Of a DNA stretch of 64,000 nt, positions 16,779 to 25,225 are shown one piece after another. The notes under the pieces were generated by a model. It was not told the DNA's origin and searched no databases. It was given only the letters and a program-made list of their open reading frames with translations. This DNA is from Rhodobiaceae bacterium (GTDB taxonomy: Bacteria > Pseudomonadota > Alphaproteobacteria > Rhizobiales > Tepidamorphaceae), in NCBI GenBank assembly GCA_020441995.1, contig JAGRLC010000080.1, positions 1 through 64,000 on the forward strand, read 5' to 3'. A program made the position numbers and the translations under genes. Position 1 is the first letter of the stretch. The number at the start of each line of letters is the position of its first letter.

Positions 16779-18215
16779 ATGACCGGATACGAACGCCTCG
16801 AGATGCTCATTGACGGTGAATGGACGGCCGGCTCGGATGCCGCCTCCATGGCCGTGGAGAACCCCGCCACCGAAGCGACGATCGGCGATCTGCCTCTTGC
16901 CTCGACGCAGGATCTCGACCGCGCGCTCGCTGCCAGTTTGCAGGGTTTCAATGTCTGGAAAGACACGCCGGCACTGCAAAGACAGGGCATTCTGGAGAAT
17001 GCCGCCCGGCTGCTCGAGGAAAGGCGCGAGCAGATTGCCCGCACTTGCACGCTGGAGATCGGCAAGCCGCTTCGTGAATCTCTCATGGAGATCGATTTCA
17101 CGATCGGCGTTCTGCGCTGGTATGCGGAGGAGGGCAAGCGCGCGTACGGCCGTGTCGTGCCGGCAAGGGACATTCGGGTCCGCAACACGGTCCTGAAGGA
17201 ACCCGTTGGCCCCGTCGTCGGCTTCGCGGCGTGGAACTTTCCCGCAGTGAACGTCATCCGCAAGGTGGCCGGTGCCCTGGCGGCGGGATGCTCAATTATC
17301 GTGAAGCCCAGCGAGGAGGCACCCGGAACGGCGATCGCCATCGCCCGCTGCTTCCAGGATGCCGGGTTGCCCCGCGGCGTGCTGAACGTCGTGTTCGGCA
17401 ATCCCGCCGACACGTCCGCCTATCTGCTGTCATCGAGCATTCCCAGAAAGGTGACCTTCACCGGGAGCGTGCCCGTCGGCATCCACCTGCAGACGCTGGC
17501 TGCAAGGACGCTCAAGCGCTGCACGCTGGAGCTCGGCGGCCATGCGCCGTTCATCGTGCTCCCGGATGCGGACGTCGAACTTGCCGCCCAGACGGCTGCG
17601 GCCTTCAAGTTGCGCAACGCTGGTCAGGTCTGTACGTCGCCCAGCCGCTTCTTCGTCCATTCCTCGGTCCACGACCGCTTTGTCGGCGTCTTCGCCGATG
17701 CGTTCGAAAAGGCTGTCGTGGGCGATGGACTGGATGACGCGGCGACCATGGGGCCGCTTGCGGCGCAGCGCCGTCTCGAGGTGATGGACCGGCTGGTGGC
17801 CGATGCACGCGATCATGGCGCATCAGTTGTCACGGGCGGCAAGCGGATCGGAAATCGCGGCTGGTTTTTTGCCCCCACGCTTCTGGACGAGGTGCCGGAC
17901 GAGGCGGCGATCATGCGCGAGGAGCCGTTCGGTCCCGTCGCGCCCGTCAGCCGCTTCGAGGATCTGGACGAAGTGATCGAACGTGCCAATAGTGTGGAAG
18001 TGGGTCTGGCGTCCTATGTTTTCACGCGTAACGGCGGCTGGGCACAGGAGGCGACGCGCCGGTTGAATGCGGGGCTCGTCGGCATCAACTGCGCAGCGAT
18101 CTCTCTGCCCGAGACGCCTTTCGGAGGCGTCGATCACAGCGGCTATGGTTCCGAGGGTGGAATCGAGGGCCTCGACGCGTTCATGAGGACGAAGTTCGTT
18201 GCCGAAATCAGATAG
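16779..18215 (+). CDS. NAD(P)-dependent aldehyde dehydrogenase
   Basis: A 478-residue dehydrogenase of the succinate-semialdehyde/betaine-aldehyde type, oxidising an aldehyde to its acid. General base Glu251 is in LELGGHAPFIV and nucleophile Cys285 in GQVCTSPSRFF. The cofactor region shows AAWNFPAVNV, IVKPSEEAPGT and FTGSVPVG. The C-terminal PFGGVDHSGYGSEGG is typical of semialdehyde dehydrogenases. The immediate partner is probably the GMC alcohol oxidoreductase upstream. The actual substrate is not shown by the sequence. Confidence 0.85.
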   Translation: MTGYERLEMLIDGEWTAGSDAASMAVENPATEATIGDLPLASTQDLDRALAASLQGFNVWKDTPALQRQGILENAARLLEERREQIARTCTLEIGKPLRESLMEIDFTIGVLRWYAEEGKRAYGRVVPARDIRVRNTVLKEPVGPVVGFAAWNFPAVNVIRKVAGALAAGCSIIVKPSEEAPGTAIAIARCFQDAGLPRGVLNVVFGNPADTSAYLLSSSIPRKVTFTGSVPVGIHLQTLAARTLKRCTLELGGHAPFIVLPDADVELAAQTAAAFKLRNAGQVCTSPSRFFVHSSVHDRFVGVFADAFEKAVVGDGLDDAATMGPLAAQRRLEVMDRLVADARDHGASVVTGGKRIGNRGWFFAPTLLDEVPDEAAIMREEPFGPVAPVSRFEDLDEVIERANSVEVGLASYVFTRNGGWAQEATRRLNAGLVGINCAAISLPETPFGGVDHSGYGSEGGIEGLDAFMRTKFVAEIR

Positions 18216-18241
18216 CATCGCACCGCCGGGTGGACGCTCGC

Positions 18242-19606
18242 ATGATTGCGAACAAGATGTCTCCTGAAATGCATGTCAGCCGCCGCCTGTCGGAATTTGT
18301 TTCGGAATGCGGGTGGAGCGACTTACCCGATGCCGTTCGGCGGGAAGCTGCGCGCTCGATCTTCAACGGATTCGGGACAGCGCTTTGCGGTGCCGGCGAC
18401 CCGGATTTCAGGCGTGTGCTTGGCGTCATGGAGCCTTTCTCCGGCCCCCGGGACGCGACCGTCTTCGGCCACGGCGTCACGGTGGATGCGCTTACCGCAA
18501 GTTTTCTCAATGCCGCGTCGATCAACATCTTCGATTTCGACGACACCCATGATGGGACGATCATTCATCCGACGGCTCCGGTCATGCCGCCGCTCTTCGC
18601 GCTCGCAGAGCAGTCGGCGATTTCCGGCGAGCAGCTTCTGACGGCATTCGTTCTGGGAGTCGAAGTGGAATGCCGCCTGGGCAACGCGATTTCACCGGGA
18701 CACTACAGGCGCGGCTGGCACATCACCTCGACCTGCGGCGTCTTTGGTTCGGCTGTGGCGGCGGGAAGGTTGCTCGGCCTGGATGCCGACATGCTCCTGT
18801 CGGCGCTCGGCATTGCGTCGGCCCAGTCCTCGGGACTCGTGCACACGCTGGGAACGACGGCCAAGAGCATCGGTGTTGGCGCTGCCGCGCGTGGCGGGCT
18901 TGTGGCCGCGCTGCTGGCGAAAAAGGGCGGCATAGGGCCAGAGGCTCCGCTGGAAGCGGGCCTCGGGTTTCTGCGCGTGGTCCATGACGATCCCGATATG
19001 GCGTCCATAGTCGACGGGCTCGGCGAACGGTGGGAATTGTCGCGCAACATGTACAAGCCCTATCCCTGCGGTGTCGTGCTTAATCCGGTCATTGATGCTT
19101 GTCTGAAGCTGCGCGCCCGGGACGGGTTTGATGCTGGAGCGGTGAAGAGCGTTGTCGTGAGCGGGCATCCGCTGCTGAAGGACCGGACAGACCGTCCGGA
19201 TGTGACGACAGGGCGCCAGGCGCAGGTCAGCGCCCAGCATGCTATTTCTGTGGCGCTGCTGTTCGGCGCAGCCGGTGTTGCCGAGTTCACTGACGGTATG
19301 GTTGCCGATGAGCGCGTGAGGAAGTTCAGCCGCCTCGTCCTGCCGGTCGTGGTGGATGAGGCCGTCGCGGTGGAAAGCGCTCGCATTAGTGTCTCGCTGG
19401 TGAGCGGCGAGGTGATCGAGGTGCAGGTGGACGAGGCGCTCGGGAGCCTCGGCAATCCGCTTGGCAACGATCAGCTGGAAGCGAAATTCCGGGCCGCGGC
19501 CAACCATGGCTGCCCGGAACTCGATGTCGACCCTCTAATCGAAGCCCTGTGGAATATCGCCGAGTGCGACGATGCCGGGGCGCTTGCGGCGCTCGCCCGT
19601 CCGTAG
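18242..19606 (+). CDS. MmgE/PrpD-family protein
   Basis: A 454-residue member of the MmgE/PrpD superfamily, which includes 2-methylcitrate dehydratase and cis-aconitate decarboxylase. Landmarks are SIFNGFGTALCGAGDPDF, FDFDDTHDGTIIHPTAPV near residues 96-113, an Ala-rich helical core, and YPCGVVLNPVIDACLKL. The members remove water or CO2 from, or isomerise, polycarboxylates, so a tricarboxylate-like or hydroxy-acid intermediate in the pathway is plausible. ATG 18242 is chosen; GTG 18230 is an alternative. It ends convergently with the dehydrogenase gene at 19641. Confidence 0.85.
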   Translation: MIANKMSPEMHVSRRLSEFVSECGWSDLPDAVRREAARSIFNGFGTALCGAGDPDFRRVLGVMEPFSGPRDATVFGHGVTVDALTASFLNAASINIFDFDDTHDGTIIHPTAPVMPPLFALAEQSAISGEQLLTAFVLGVEVECRLGNAISPGHYRRGWHITSTCGVFGSAVAAGRLLGLDADMLLSALGIASAQSSGLVHTLGTTAKSIGVGAAARGGLVAALLAKKGGIGPEAPLEAGLGFLRVVHDDPDMASIVDGLGERWELSRNMYKPYPCGVVLNPVIDACLKLRARDGFDAGAVKSVVVSGHPLLKDRTDRPDVTTGRQAQVSAQHAISVALLFGAAGVAEFTDGMVADERVRKFSRLVLPVVVDEAVAVESARISVSLVSGEVIEVQVDEALGSLGNPLGNDQLEAKFRAAANHGCPELDVDPLIEALWNIAECDDAGALAALARP

Positions 19607-19640
19607 ATCGCCCGGCGAATTCCAGAGGCGCTCCGCTGCT

Positions 19641-20531
19641 TCAGCTTTTCTTGCTGATGTAACGGTAGATCTCGGTGTGATCGGCGCCGGGTCCAAGTGC
19701 CTCGTTTGCCGACCGCCAGTATTCGCATGTAGCCGCCAGTGCAGGGGCGTCAATGTCGAGTTCCTCGGCGAGCTTCGCGGCGATGCCGATATCCTTGGCC
19801 ATCAGGGCCATGGTGAAGCCCGCCTGGAACGTACCGGACAGGATGAACTGTTTGGCCTTGTTCTCGGTGGAGTTGTTGCGTCCGCTCGAGGCGTTCAGGA
19901 CATCGATGATCGTGTCGGGCGCGATGCCGAAGCGCTGTCCGATCGAAAGCGCCTCGCTCATTGCGGTCAGGCCGGCTGCCGACACGAAGTTGTTCAGCGA
20001 TTTGATCGCATGACCGGCGCCAACCTTGCCGGCAACGATGAGCGATGCCGCCAAGGGTGCCAGAACGGGGCGGATGCTGTCGATGGTTGCATCCTCGCCG
20101 CCGATCATGATCGCGAGCGAGCCGTCGATGGCCTTCTTGACACCACCCGACACCGGTGCGTCGATAAGTGCGATGCCCATCGCGTCGAGTTGCTTGGCCA
20201 GTTCAATGGTGCCGGAGGGGGCCGAGGAACTCATGTCGATGACGACGGCGCCTCTTGGGAGAGAGAAAGCGCCGCCGCCATCACCCATGAGCGCGTCACG
20301 GACGATACGCTCGTTGGGGAGCATTGTGATCGCGAAGTCCTTGCCGGCGCAGGCGTCCGCCACAGAGGCCGCGACCTTGCCGCCGGCCGCCGCGAATTCC
20401 GACCGGGCGTTTTCGGACAGATCGAAGCCGGTGACGTCATAGCCGCTGGCAACCAGTCTCTTTGCCATCGGCAGACCCATCATGCCGAGGCCGATGAAGG
20501 CAATGGCTGTTCCGGAAGGTTCCTTAGTCAC
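19641..20531 (-). CDS. Beta-hydroxyacid dehydrogenase (3-hydroxyisobutyrate dehydrogenase family)
   Basis: A 296-residue NAD(P)-dependent dehydrogenase of the 3-hydroxyisobutyrate/tartronate-semialdehyde reductase family. The Rossmann motif is IAFIGLGMMGLPMAKRL. The substrate-binding segment DAPVSGGVKKA and catalytic lysine segment GAGHAIKSLNNFVSA are intact, as is NKAKQFILSGTFQAGFTMALMAKDI. It interconverts a beta-hydroxyacid and a semialdehyde; the precise compound is unknown. It overlaps the upstream CMD-like gene by 8 bases, so both are read from the minus-strand promoter near 20979-21007. Confidence 0.85.
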   Translation of the reverse strand: MTKEPSGTAIAFIGLGMMGLPMAKRLVASGYDVTGFDLSENARSEFAAAGGKVAASVADACAGKDFAITMLPNERIVRDALMGDGGGAFSLPRGAVVIDMSSSAPSGTIELAKQLDAMGIALIDAPVSGGVKKAIDGSLAIMIGGEDATIDSIRPVLAPLAASLIVAGKVGAGHAIKSLNNFVSAAGLTAMSEALSIGQRFGIAPDTIIDVLNASSGRNNSTENKAKQFILSGTFQAGFTMALMAKDIGIAAKLAEELDIDAPALAATCEYWRSANEALGPGADHTEIYRYISKKS

Positions 20532-20916
20532 TGCCGACCTCTTTGAGGACTTCTTCTGCCAGTCGGAATGCGTCGAGACCGGCGGGAACGCCGCAATATG
20601 TGCTGATCTGCACGCAGATCTCCCTGATCTCGGCGACGGTCAGACCATTGTTGAGGCCGCCGCGCACGTGCGTCTTGAATTCGGTTGGTCTGTTCAGTGC
20701 AGCAAGCATGCCGAGGTTCAGTATGGAGCGCGCGCGACGGTCGAGATCGGGACGGTTCCAGGTGTAGTCCCAGCACCACTCCGTCGCGACTTCCTGCATG
20801 ACCCAGGAGAATTCGGTCGCTTTGCCGATCGAGCGATCGACATAAGCGTCTCCAAGCACTTCACGTCTGGTGCCGAGGCCCCGTTTGAACTCCTCAGACA
20901 CTTCTCTTTTCTCCAC
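20524..20916 (-). CDS. Carboxymuconolactone decarboxylase-family protein
   Basis: A 130-residue protein matching the length and pattern of gamma-carboxymuconolactone decarboxylase: KRGLGTRREVLGDAYV, EFSWVMQEVATEWCWDYTWNRPDLDRRARSILNLGMLAALNR, and GLTVAEIREICVQISTYCGVPAGLDAFR. It lacks the CxxC of AhpD-type peroxidases. Start GTG 20916 is chosen because a full AGGAGG sits five bases upstream and gives the usual family length; longer in-frame options reach 20991. With the cycloisomerase-like and lactonase-like neighbours it suggests a protocatechuate-like ring or lactone chemistry, but the full set for that pathway is not here. Confidence 0.8.
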   Translation of the reverse strand: MEKREVSEEFKRGLGTRREVLGDAYVDRSIGKATEFSWVMQEVATEWCWDYTWNRPDLDRRARSILNLGMLAALNRPTEFKTHVRGGLNNGLTVAEIREICVQISTYCGVPAGLDAFRLAEEVLKEVGSD

Positions 20917-20954
20917 GTGCGCCTCCTGCATAGCCATGAAATTTGCGTCCATCA

Positions 20955-21007
20955 TCTGAACAGACAATCTTACAGGCATACATAAAACCAATCCCCAGGG
21001 TAGTCAA
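20955..21007 (-). promoter_or_regulatory. Minus-strand promoter and operator-like site
   Basis: Read on the minus strand, TTGACT (21007-21002), 17 bases, TATGTA (20984-20979) form a good sigma70-type promoter for the CMD/dehydrogenase pair. Just downstream lies GATTGTCTGTTCAGA (20969-20955), a copy of the cluster motif with a one-base insertion. Confidence 0.5.
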
Positions 21008-21062
21008 CAAACATGGCATTCGCCTGGAATCGCGCGCTGGAACAGGGGCTGGCGAAGCCGGA

Positions 21063-21112
21063 TTGACGCCCGAGCGGGATCGATAATATGCTTGTAATTC
21101 TGACAGACAATC
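21063..21112 (+). promoter_or_regulatory. Plus-strand promoter and operator-like site
   Basis: TTGACG (21063-21068), 18 bases, TATGCT (21087-21092) form a plausible promoter for the hydrolase/cycloisomerase pair. TCTGACAGACAATC (21099-21112; reverse complement GATTGTCTGTCAGA) covers the expected transcription start. Confidence 0.45.
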
Positions 21113-21204
21113 AGTCAAATGGCGAGAAAATCTCTGACGTCAGCCGGCGAAAAATGGCTTTGGCCGACAGGCCGTATGTTCAGAGGACAAGGGGGAAACC
21201 GGTG

Positions 21205-22104
21205 ATGCGGGCGCGATCGATTGACGGCTATGAACTCCATTGCGAGGAAACCGGGAAGGGCATTCCGGTCGTGTTCGTGCACGAGTTCGCGGGCGATCAC
21301 CGCAGCTGGGAACCCCAGCTTCGCCACTTCGGCAGAACCTACCGCTGCATCACGTTTTCCGCACGCGGATTCGCGCCATCGGACATACCCCAGGACGAAG
21401 ACGCGTATACGCAGGTCCATGCCGCAGACGATATTCTCAGCGTCCTTGATGCCTTAGGTGTCGAGACCGCTCACGTCGTCGGGCTGTCGATGGGCTCGCT
21501 GGCAGCATTGCATTTTGCGATCCGCCACCCGCAGCGTACCCGTTCGATTTGCCTTGGGGGATGCGGCTACGGCTCCGATCTCGATCAGAAGGAAGCCTTC
21601 AAGGCCCGGAGCGAGCAGACTTCACAAGCCATCATGAACATGGGGATGAAGGATTTCGCCCGGCTCTATGCAACGGGTGTCGGGAGAGTGCAGTTCGCCA
21701 ACAAGGATCCGCGCGGCTATGCCGAGTTTCTGGAGAAACTCTCCGGCCATGATGCAACCGGTTCGGCACTGACGCAGAAATGCCTGCAGGGGCGCCGCCC
21801 CTCGATCTACGAGTTGAAGGAAGAGCTGCGTTCTTTGACCGTGCCGACGCTTGTCGTGCACGGTGATGAGGATTTCCCCTGCTTTCAGCCCGGGGTCTAT
21901 CTCAAGCGCATGATTCGCAGCGCCGCACTGACGGTCCTTCCGAACACCGGGCACTCGCTGAACCTCGAGGAGACCGGCCGCTACAACCGGCTTCTGGAGG
22001 AGTTTCTGCATCAGGTCGATTCAGGGCGCTGGCCGTGCAGGGATGACGCAGCCGAGACGCTGCCGGATTTCCTCCCCTTCGCCGCGCCTTCGTCGCGTGA
22101 CTGA
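21205..22104 (+). CDS. Alpha/beta hydrolase (3-oxoadipate enol-lactonase-like)
   Basis: A 299-residue alpha/beta hydrolase. It begins MRARSIDGYELHCEETGKG, followed by VVFVHEFAGDHRSWEPQL (oxyanion region), nucleophile Ser in VGLSMGSLAALHFA (near residue 98), an acid in VVHGDEDFP and a C-terminal His in NTGHSLNLEE, so the triad is complete. This arrangement resembles PcaD-like enol-lactonases but is shared by many hydrolases. ATG 21205 with AAGGGGGAA upstream is preferred to a start at 21088. It is followed after 13 bases by the cycloisomerase-like gene, probably an operon. Confidence 0.75.
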   Translation: MRARSIDGYELHCEETGKGIPVVFVHEFAGDHRSWEPQLRHFGRTYRCITFSARGFAPSDIPQDEDAYTQVHAADDILSVLDALGVETAHVVGLSMGSLAALHFAIRHPQRTRSICLGGCGYGSDLDQKEAFKARSEQTSQAIMNMGMKDFARLYATGVGRVQFANKDPRGYAEFLEKLSGHDATGSALTQKCLQGRRPSIYELKEELRSLTVPTLVVHGDEDFPCFQPGVYLKRMIRSAALTVLPNTGHSLNLEETGRYNRLLEEFLHQVDSGRWPCRDDAAETLPDFLPFAAPSSRD

Positions 22105-22117
22105 AAGGGATCAAGCA

Positions 22118-23248
22118 ATGAACGCCGAGCCGGGCTCCTACGATCGCGACAGCATGGTCGCTTCCCTGGACTGCTTTCCACTGCGCCTGCCGTTGAAGAA
22201 GCCGATGCAACTGGGCGGGTTCCGGTTCGACAGTGTCGGTGTACTCTACGTGCGCGTCACCTCGGTTTCCGGTGCGGAGGGATGGGGCGAGGCAATTGCG
22301 GATCTTGGAAACGCCGGCGAAACGCTGCGTGGCATGGTCGGCGTCATCGATGCGAGGTTTCGCGAATTGACGGTCGGCCGCCCGGTGCATGAGCGCCTAT
22401 CCGTACTTGCGGACTTGAACGGCGGTGTCTTCGCGAATGGCGGGGCGATTACGGCCATAGACATGGCGCTTCTCGATCTTGCCGGGAAACTGCGTGGCGC
22501 TCCGGTGGCCGAGGTCCTGGGCGGCATGCACCGGCGGCAGGTCGGTAAGCTGGCAATCGTCGGAGGCGGCAACGACAAGGCGGCATTGATCGACGAAGTG
22601 ACGCAACTGCTTGAGGACGGTGTCCATGCGTTCAAGCTCAAGGTCGGTTCGCTCAAGGTAAGCGAAGACATCGCAATGCTTGCCGCCGTTCGCGAAGCCA
22701 TTGGCGACGATTGTTTTCTTGCCGCCGATGCAAACATGGCATGGGATAACGCCGCCGCCCTGAGGTTCGCCAAAGCCGCCGCCGAGTTCGGGCTGGATTA
22801 TCTGGAGCAGCCCGTGACGGCGGATTATCAGCGCATGGCTTCGCTCGGACGCGTGTCGCCGGTGGCGATCTCGGCGGATGAAGCGATCCACGATCTGAAC
22901 GATATCCTGGCATTGTACCATTTGCAGGCGATCACGGGAGCCAGCCTGAAGTCGATCAAGCTCTCCGGTATTACCTCCATGTTGCGAGTGGCGGTCGTCG
23001 CCGACGGGCTGGGAATGCCGGTCGGGCTGGCGATGATGATGGAATCTGGACTGGCGACAGCCGCCATGACGCACGCCGCATGCGCCTTGCCCCAAGTCGA
23101 CTGGCTGCTTAACCCGGGGAGCACATTCCTGGCCGACCAGCCGATCCGCCACGAGCCATGGCTGGAGGGAGGGCATCTTGCGTGCCCTCAGGGTCCCGGC
23201 CTGGGCGTTCAGGTGGATGAAAAGGAATTGGAGCGCTTTCTGGTCTAA
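22118..23248 (+). CDS. Enolase-superfamily enzyme, muconate-cycloisomerase-like
   Basis: A 376-residue mandelate racemase/muconate lactonizing enzyme-family protein. The acid/base lysines are in FKLKVG (Lys173, Lys175) with a second lysine in SIKLSG (Lys281). Magnesium ligands are Asp204 (AADANMAW), Glu230 (YLEQPV) and Asp254 or Glu255 (SADEAI). Lysines on both sides of the barrel place it in the muconate cycloisomerase/dipeptide epimerase branch rather than with mandelate racemase, whose second base is a histidine. The reaction would be cycloisomerisation or epimerisation of a carboxylate. ATG 22118 follows the hydrolase gene by 13 bases. Confidence 0.85.
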   Translation: MNAEPGSYDRDSMVASLDCFPLRLPLKKPMQLGGFRFDSVGVLYVRVTSVSGAEGWGEAIADLGNAGETLRGMVGVIDARFRELTVGRPVHERLSVLADLNGGVFANGGAITAIDMALLDLAGKLRGAPVAEVLGGMHRRQVGKLAIVGGGNDKAALIDEVTQLLEDGVHAFKLKVGSLKVSEDIAMLAAVREAIGDDCFLAADANMAWDNAAALRFAKAAAEFGLDYLEQPVTADYQRMASLGRVSPVAISADEAIHDLNDILALYHLQAITGASLKSIKLSGITSMLRVAVVADGLGMPVGLAMMMESGLATAAMTHAACALPQVDWLLNPGSTFLADQPIRHEPWLEGGHLACPQGPGLGVQVDEKELERFLV

Positions 23249-23541
23249 CAGGGAGCCAGCGGTTTCTGGAAAGCTGCCCCGAACAAAATCATGATTGACA
23301 CGGCCATCTTCCGTTCGAAATGGTCTGTCTGAAAGTCACGTGCGCTTTGTAGTAGCGGCATCAAATTGATCGATGTTCTCGTTCCCATTTCGATCAAGAT
23401 ATTCCCTGTTACTCCAGATTAAATTCCCAGGTTCTGCCTGCAGGGAATTCCAAGCTGCCAGGCTGATTTTGCAGCATATTTTTCAACCACGCCGCCCGGC
23501 ACATGTGAACCCGAGGCCACCGCTGCAATTTCGCAGTAGTT

Positions 23542-24456
23542 CTACTCGTCCAATAGCCGCGCCGCGCCGCGCGCGATGAACCCGGCGGCCATGGCTTTGC
23601 CGAGCTCGATTGCCTGATCGGCGTTGCCGGTTCTGATATCCGACATTTCCTCAAGCGTGCCGGGATGCCCGACGTGGCCGCAGAGCGTGATCTTGCCGGT
23701 ATCCGTGAACCGGCAGTTCGCGCCAACGGCGGATTTGCAGTTGGCGGACAGGCCGCTGACAAGCGCCCGCTCGGCTTCCACGCAGACCTGGGTGGGCGTA
23801 TCGTTGAATTGCTTCAGCAGATCGGCCATCTCGGGATTGGAAGTGCAAACCTCGACGACGAGTGCGCCTTGACCCACTGCGGGAAGCATCGTGTCGTCAT
23901 CGAGAACAACGAAGTGCCCGGGATCGATGCCCAGCCGGTTGATGCCGGCCTGAGCCAGCACGATCGCATCGTAGTCGCCGGCATTCAGCTTTCTCAGCCG
24001 GCTGTCGATATTGCCGCGTAGCATTTTGATCTGCAGGTCCGGGCGCCGTTTCTTCAGGAAGAATATGCGCCGCTGGCTCGTCGTCCCGACGACCGCGCCG
24101 TCCGGCAACTCGTCAAGGCTGCTGACCGGGGTATTCGTGACCAGCAGGTCGCGGTCGGATTCCCGGGGCAGATAGGCGGCAATCCGGAACTCCGGCGGTG
24201 TTTCGGGATGGTAGTCCTTGACGCAATGAACCGCGACGTTGGCCTTGCCGGCAAGCAGCGCGTTCTCGACTTCCTTGATGAACAGCGTTTTGCCTTCGAC
24301 CTCGTGCAGGGGTCTGTCCTGAATCCTGTCCCCGTCCGTCATGACGGGAACGATCAGCGGCGCTGCGCCGGGAATGTGCTTTGAAATGAGGGAGGCAAAA
24401 TCGTTGGCTTGCCACAATGCCAGCTTGCTGCCTCTGGTGGCAATTTTGATATCCAC
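23542..24456 (-). CDS. Divergent hydroxymethylbilane synthase (HemC-like)
   Basis: A 304-residue porphobilinogen deaminase-fold protein. The start IKIATRGSKLALWQAN, GKTLFIKEVENALL, VKDYHP, GTTSQRRIFFLKKRRPDL, MLRGNIDSRLRKLNAGDYDAI and MLPAVGQGALVVEV follow the family. The cofactor-attachment cysteine is present in SANCKSAVGAN, although the usual GGC context is ANC. The motif normally HSMKDVP reads HCVKDYH. Catalytic Asp and the paired arginines remain, so it may still make hydroxymethylbilane for tetrapyrroles, but the sequence looks like a paralogue. GTG 24456 gives the family length. No other heme gene is near. Confidence 0.75.
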   Translation of the reverse strand: MDIKIATRGSKLALWQANDFASLISKHIPGAAPLIVPVMTDGDRIQDRPLHEVEGKTLFIKEVENALLAGKANVAVHCVKDYHPETPPEFRIAAYLPRESDRDLLVTNTPVSSLDELPDGAVVGTTSQRRIFFLKKRRPDLQIKMLRGNIDSRLRKLNAGDYDAIVLAQAGINRLGIDPGHFVVLDDDTMLPAVGQGALVVEVCTSNPEMADLLKQFNDTPTQVCVEAERALVSGLSANCKSAVGANCRFTDTGKITLCGHVGHPGTLEEMSDIRTGNADQAIELGKAMAAGFIARGAARLLDE

Positions 24457-24654
24457 GCGCGCCCGCCCTATTGCCTTGTTTGCCAACGGCCAACACCGAA
24501 CAGCATCGGTCGTTATGAGCCAATCCAACTAATGGCCCGGCGAACCTTTAGCAAGCCAAGTCACTTCGCATAGCAAGGATGCGCGGCATGATCGCGCACA
24601 GTTGTCGTCTCTGCGCGGGCGGCCCGCCGGTTGGTCCGGCGGGCCGGGTTTGCG

Positions 24655-25197
24655 TCAGGCCGCACGCGCGCGGCGGGCGGGGAAATCAATGTCGGTGGCC
24701 GCGACATGATTGAGATAGTTGGTGAAGATATTCGCCACCGTGTTGGCCACTGTCTCAACGATATCCGGATCCGACAGTCCGGCGTCACGGGCCATGGCCA
24801 GGTCCGCATCCTCAATCAGTCCGCGTTTGGCCACGATGGCCAGGGCCAGCTTGAGGATTGCCGCCAGGCGGGGATCGTCCGAGCGGCCGGCAAGGTGCGC
24901 TTCGACAGCATCGGGGGCGACCTTCAGTCCGGCGGAGATTGCGGCATGGGCCGAGGCGCAATAGTCGCAGGCATTGGCGCCAGCAACCGCAAGCGCAATG
25001 GCTTCACGGGTTTGCGCATCGAAGTTTCCGCCGGCCAGCGCCTCGTTGAGGCCGAGCATGCCCGAAAGCACGGCGGGCTGGTTCGCGGCGACGCGGTAGA
25101 GGTTCGGCACCATGCCGATCTTGCCCTTGATCGCGGTGAAGAGTGCTTTGGCTTGCGCGTTCGCGGCGGTGTCGGTGACTTGTGTAATACGTGACAT
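24655..25197 (-). CDS. AhpD-like CMD-family peroxidase-type protein
   Basis: A 180-residue all-helical protein of the carboxymuconolactone decarboxylase/AhpD superfamily. The redox motif CDYCASAH lies near residues 77-84, as in AhpD and YciW-type proteins, preceded by REAIALAVAGANA. The segment GKIGMVPNLYRVAANQPAVL is typical of the uncharacterised peroxidase-related subfamily. It probably reduces peroxides or electrophiles through the Cys pair. AAAGGA precedes ATG 25197. It follows the SPW-like gene by 28 bases, suggesting one transcript. Confidence 0.8.
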   Translation of the reverse strand: MSRITQVTDTAANAQAKALFTAIKGKIGMVPNLYRVAANQPAVLSGMLGLNEALAGGNFDAQTREAIALAVAGANACDYCASAHAAISAGLKVAPDAVEAHLAGRSDDPRLAAILKLALAIVAKRGLIEDADLAMARDAGLSDPDIVETVANTVANIFTNYLNHVAATDIDFPARRARAA

Positions 25198-25225
25198 GGG
25201 GGTGTCCTTTCTTTGGGGGGTAAAT

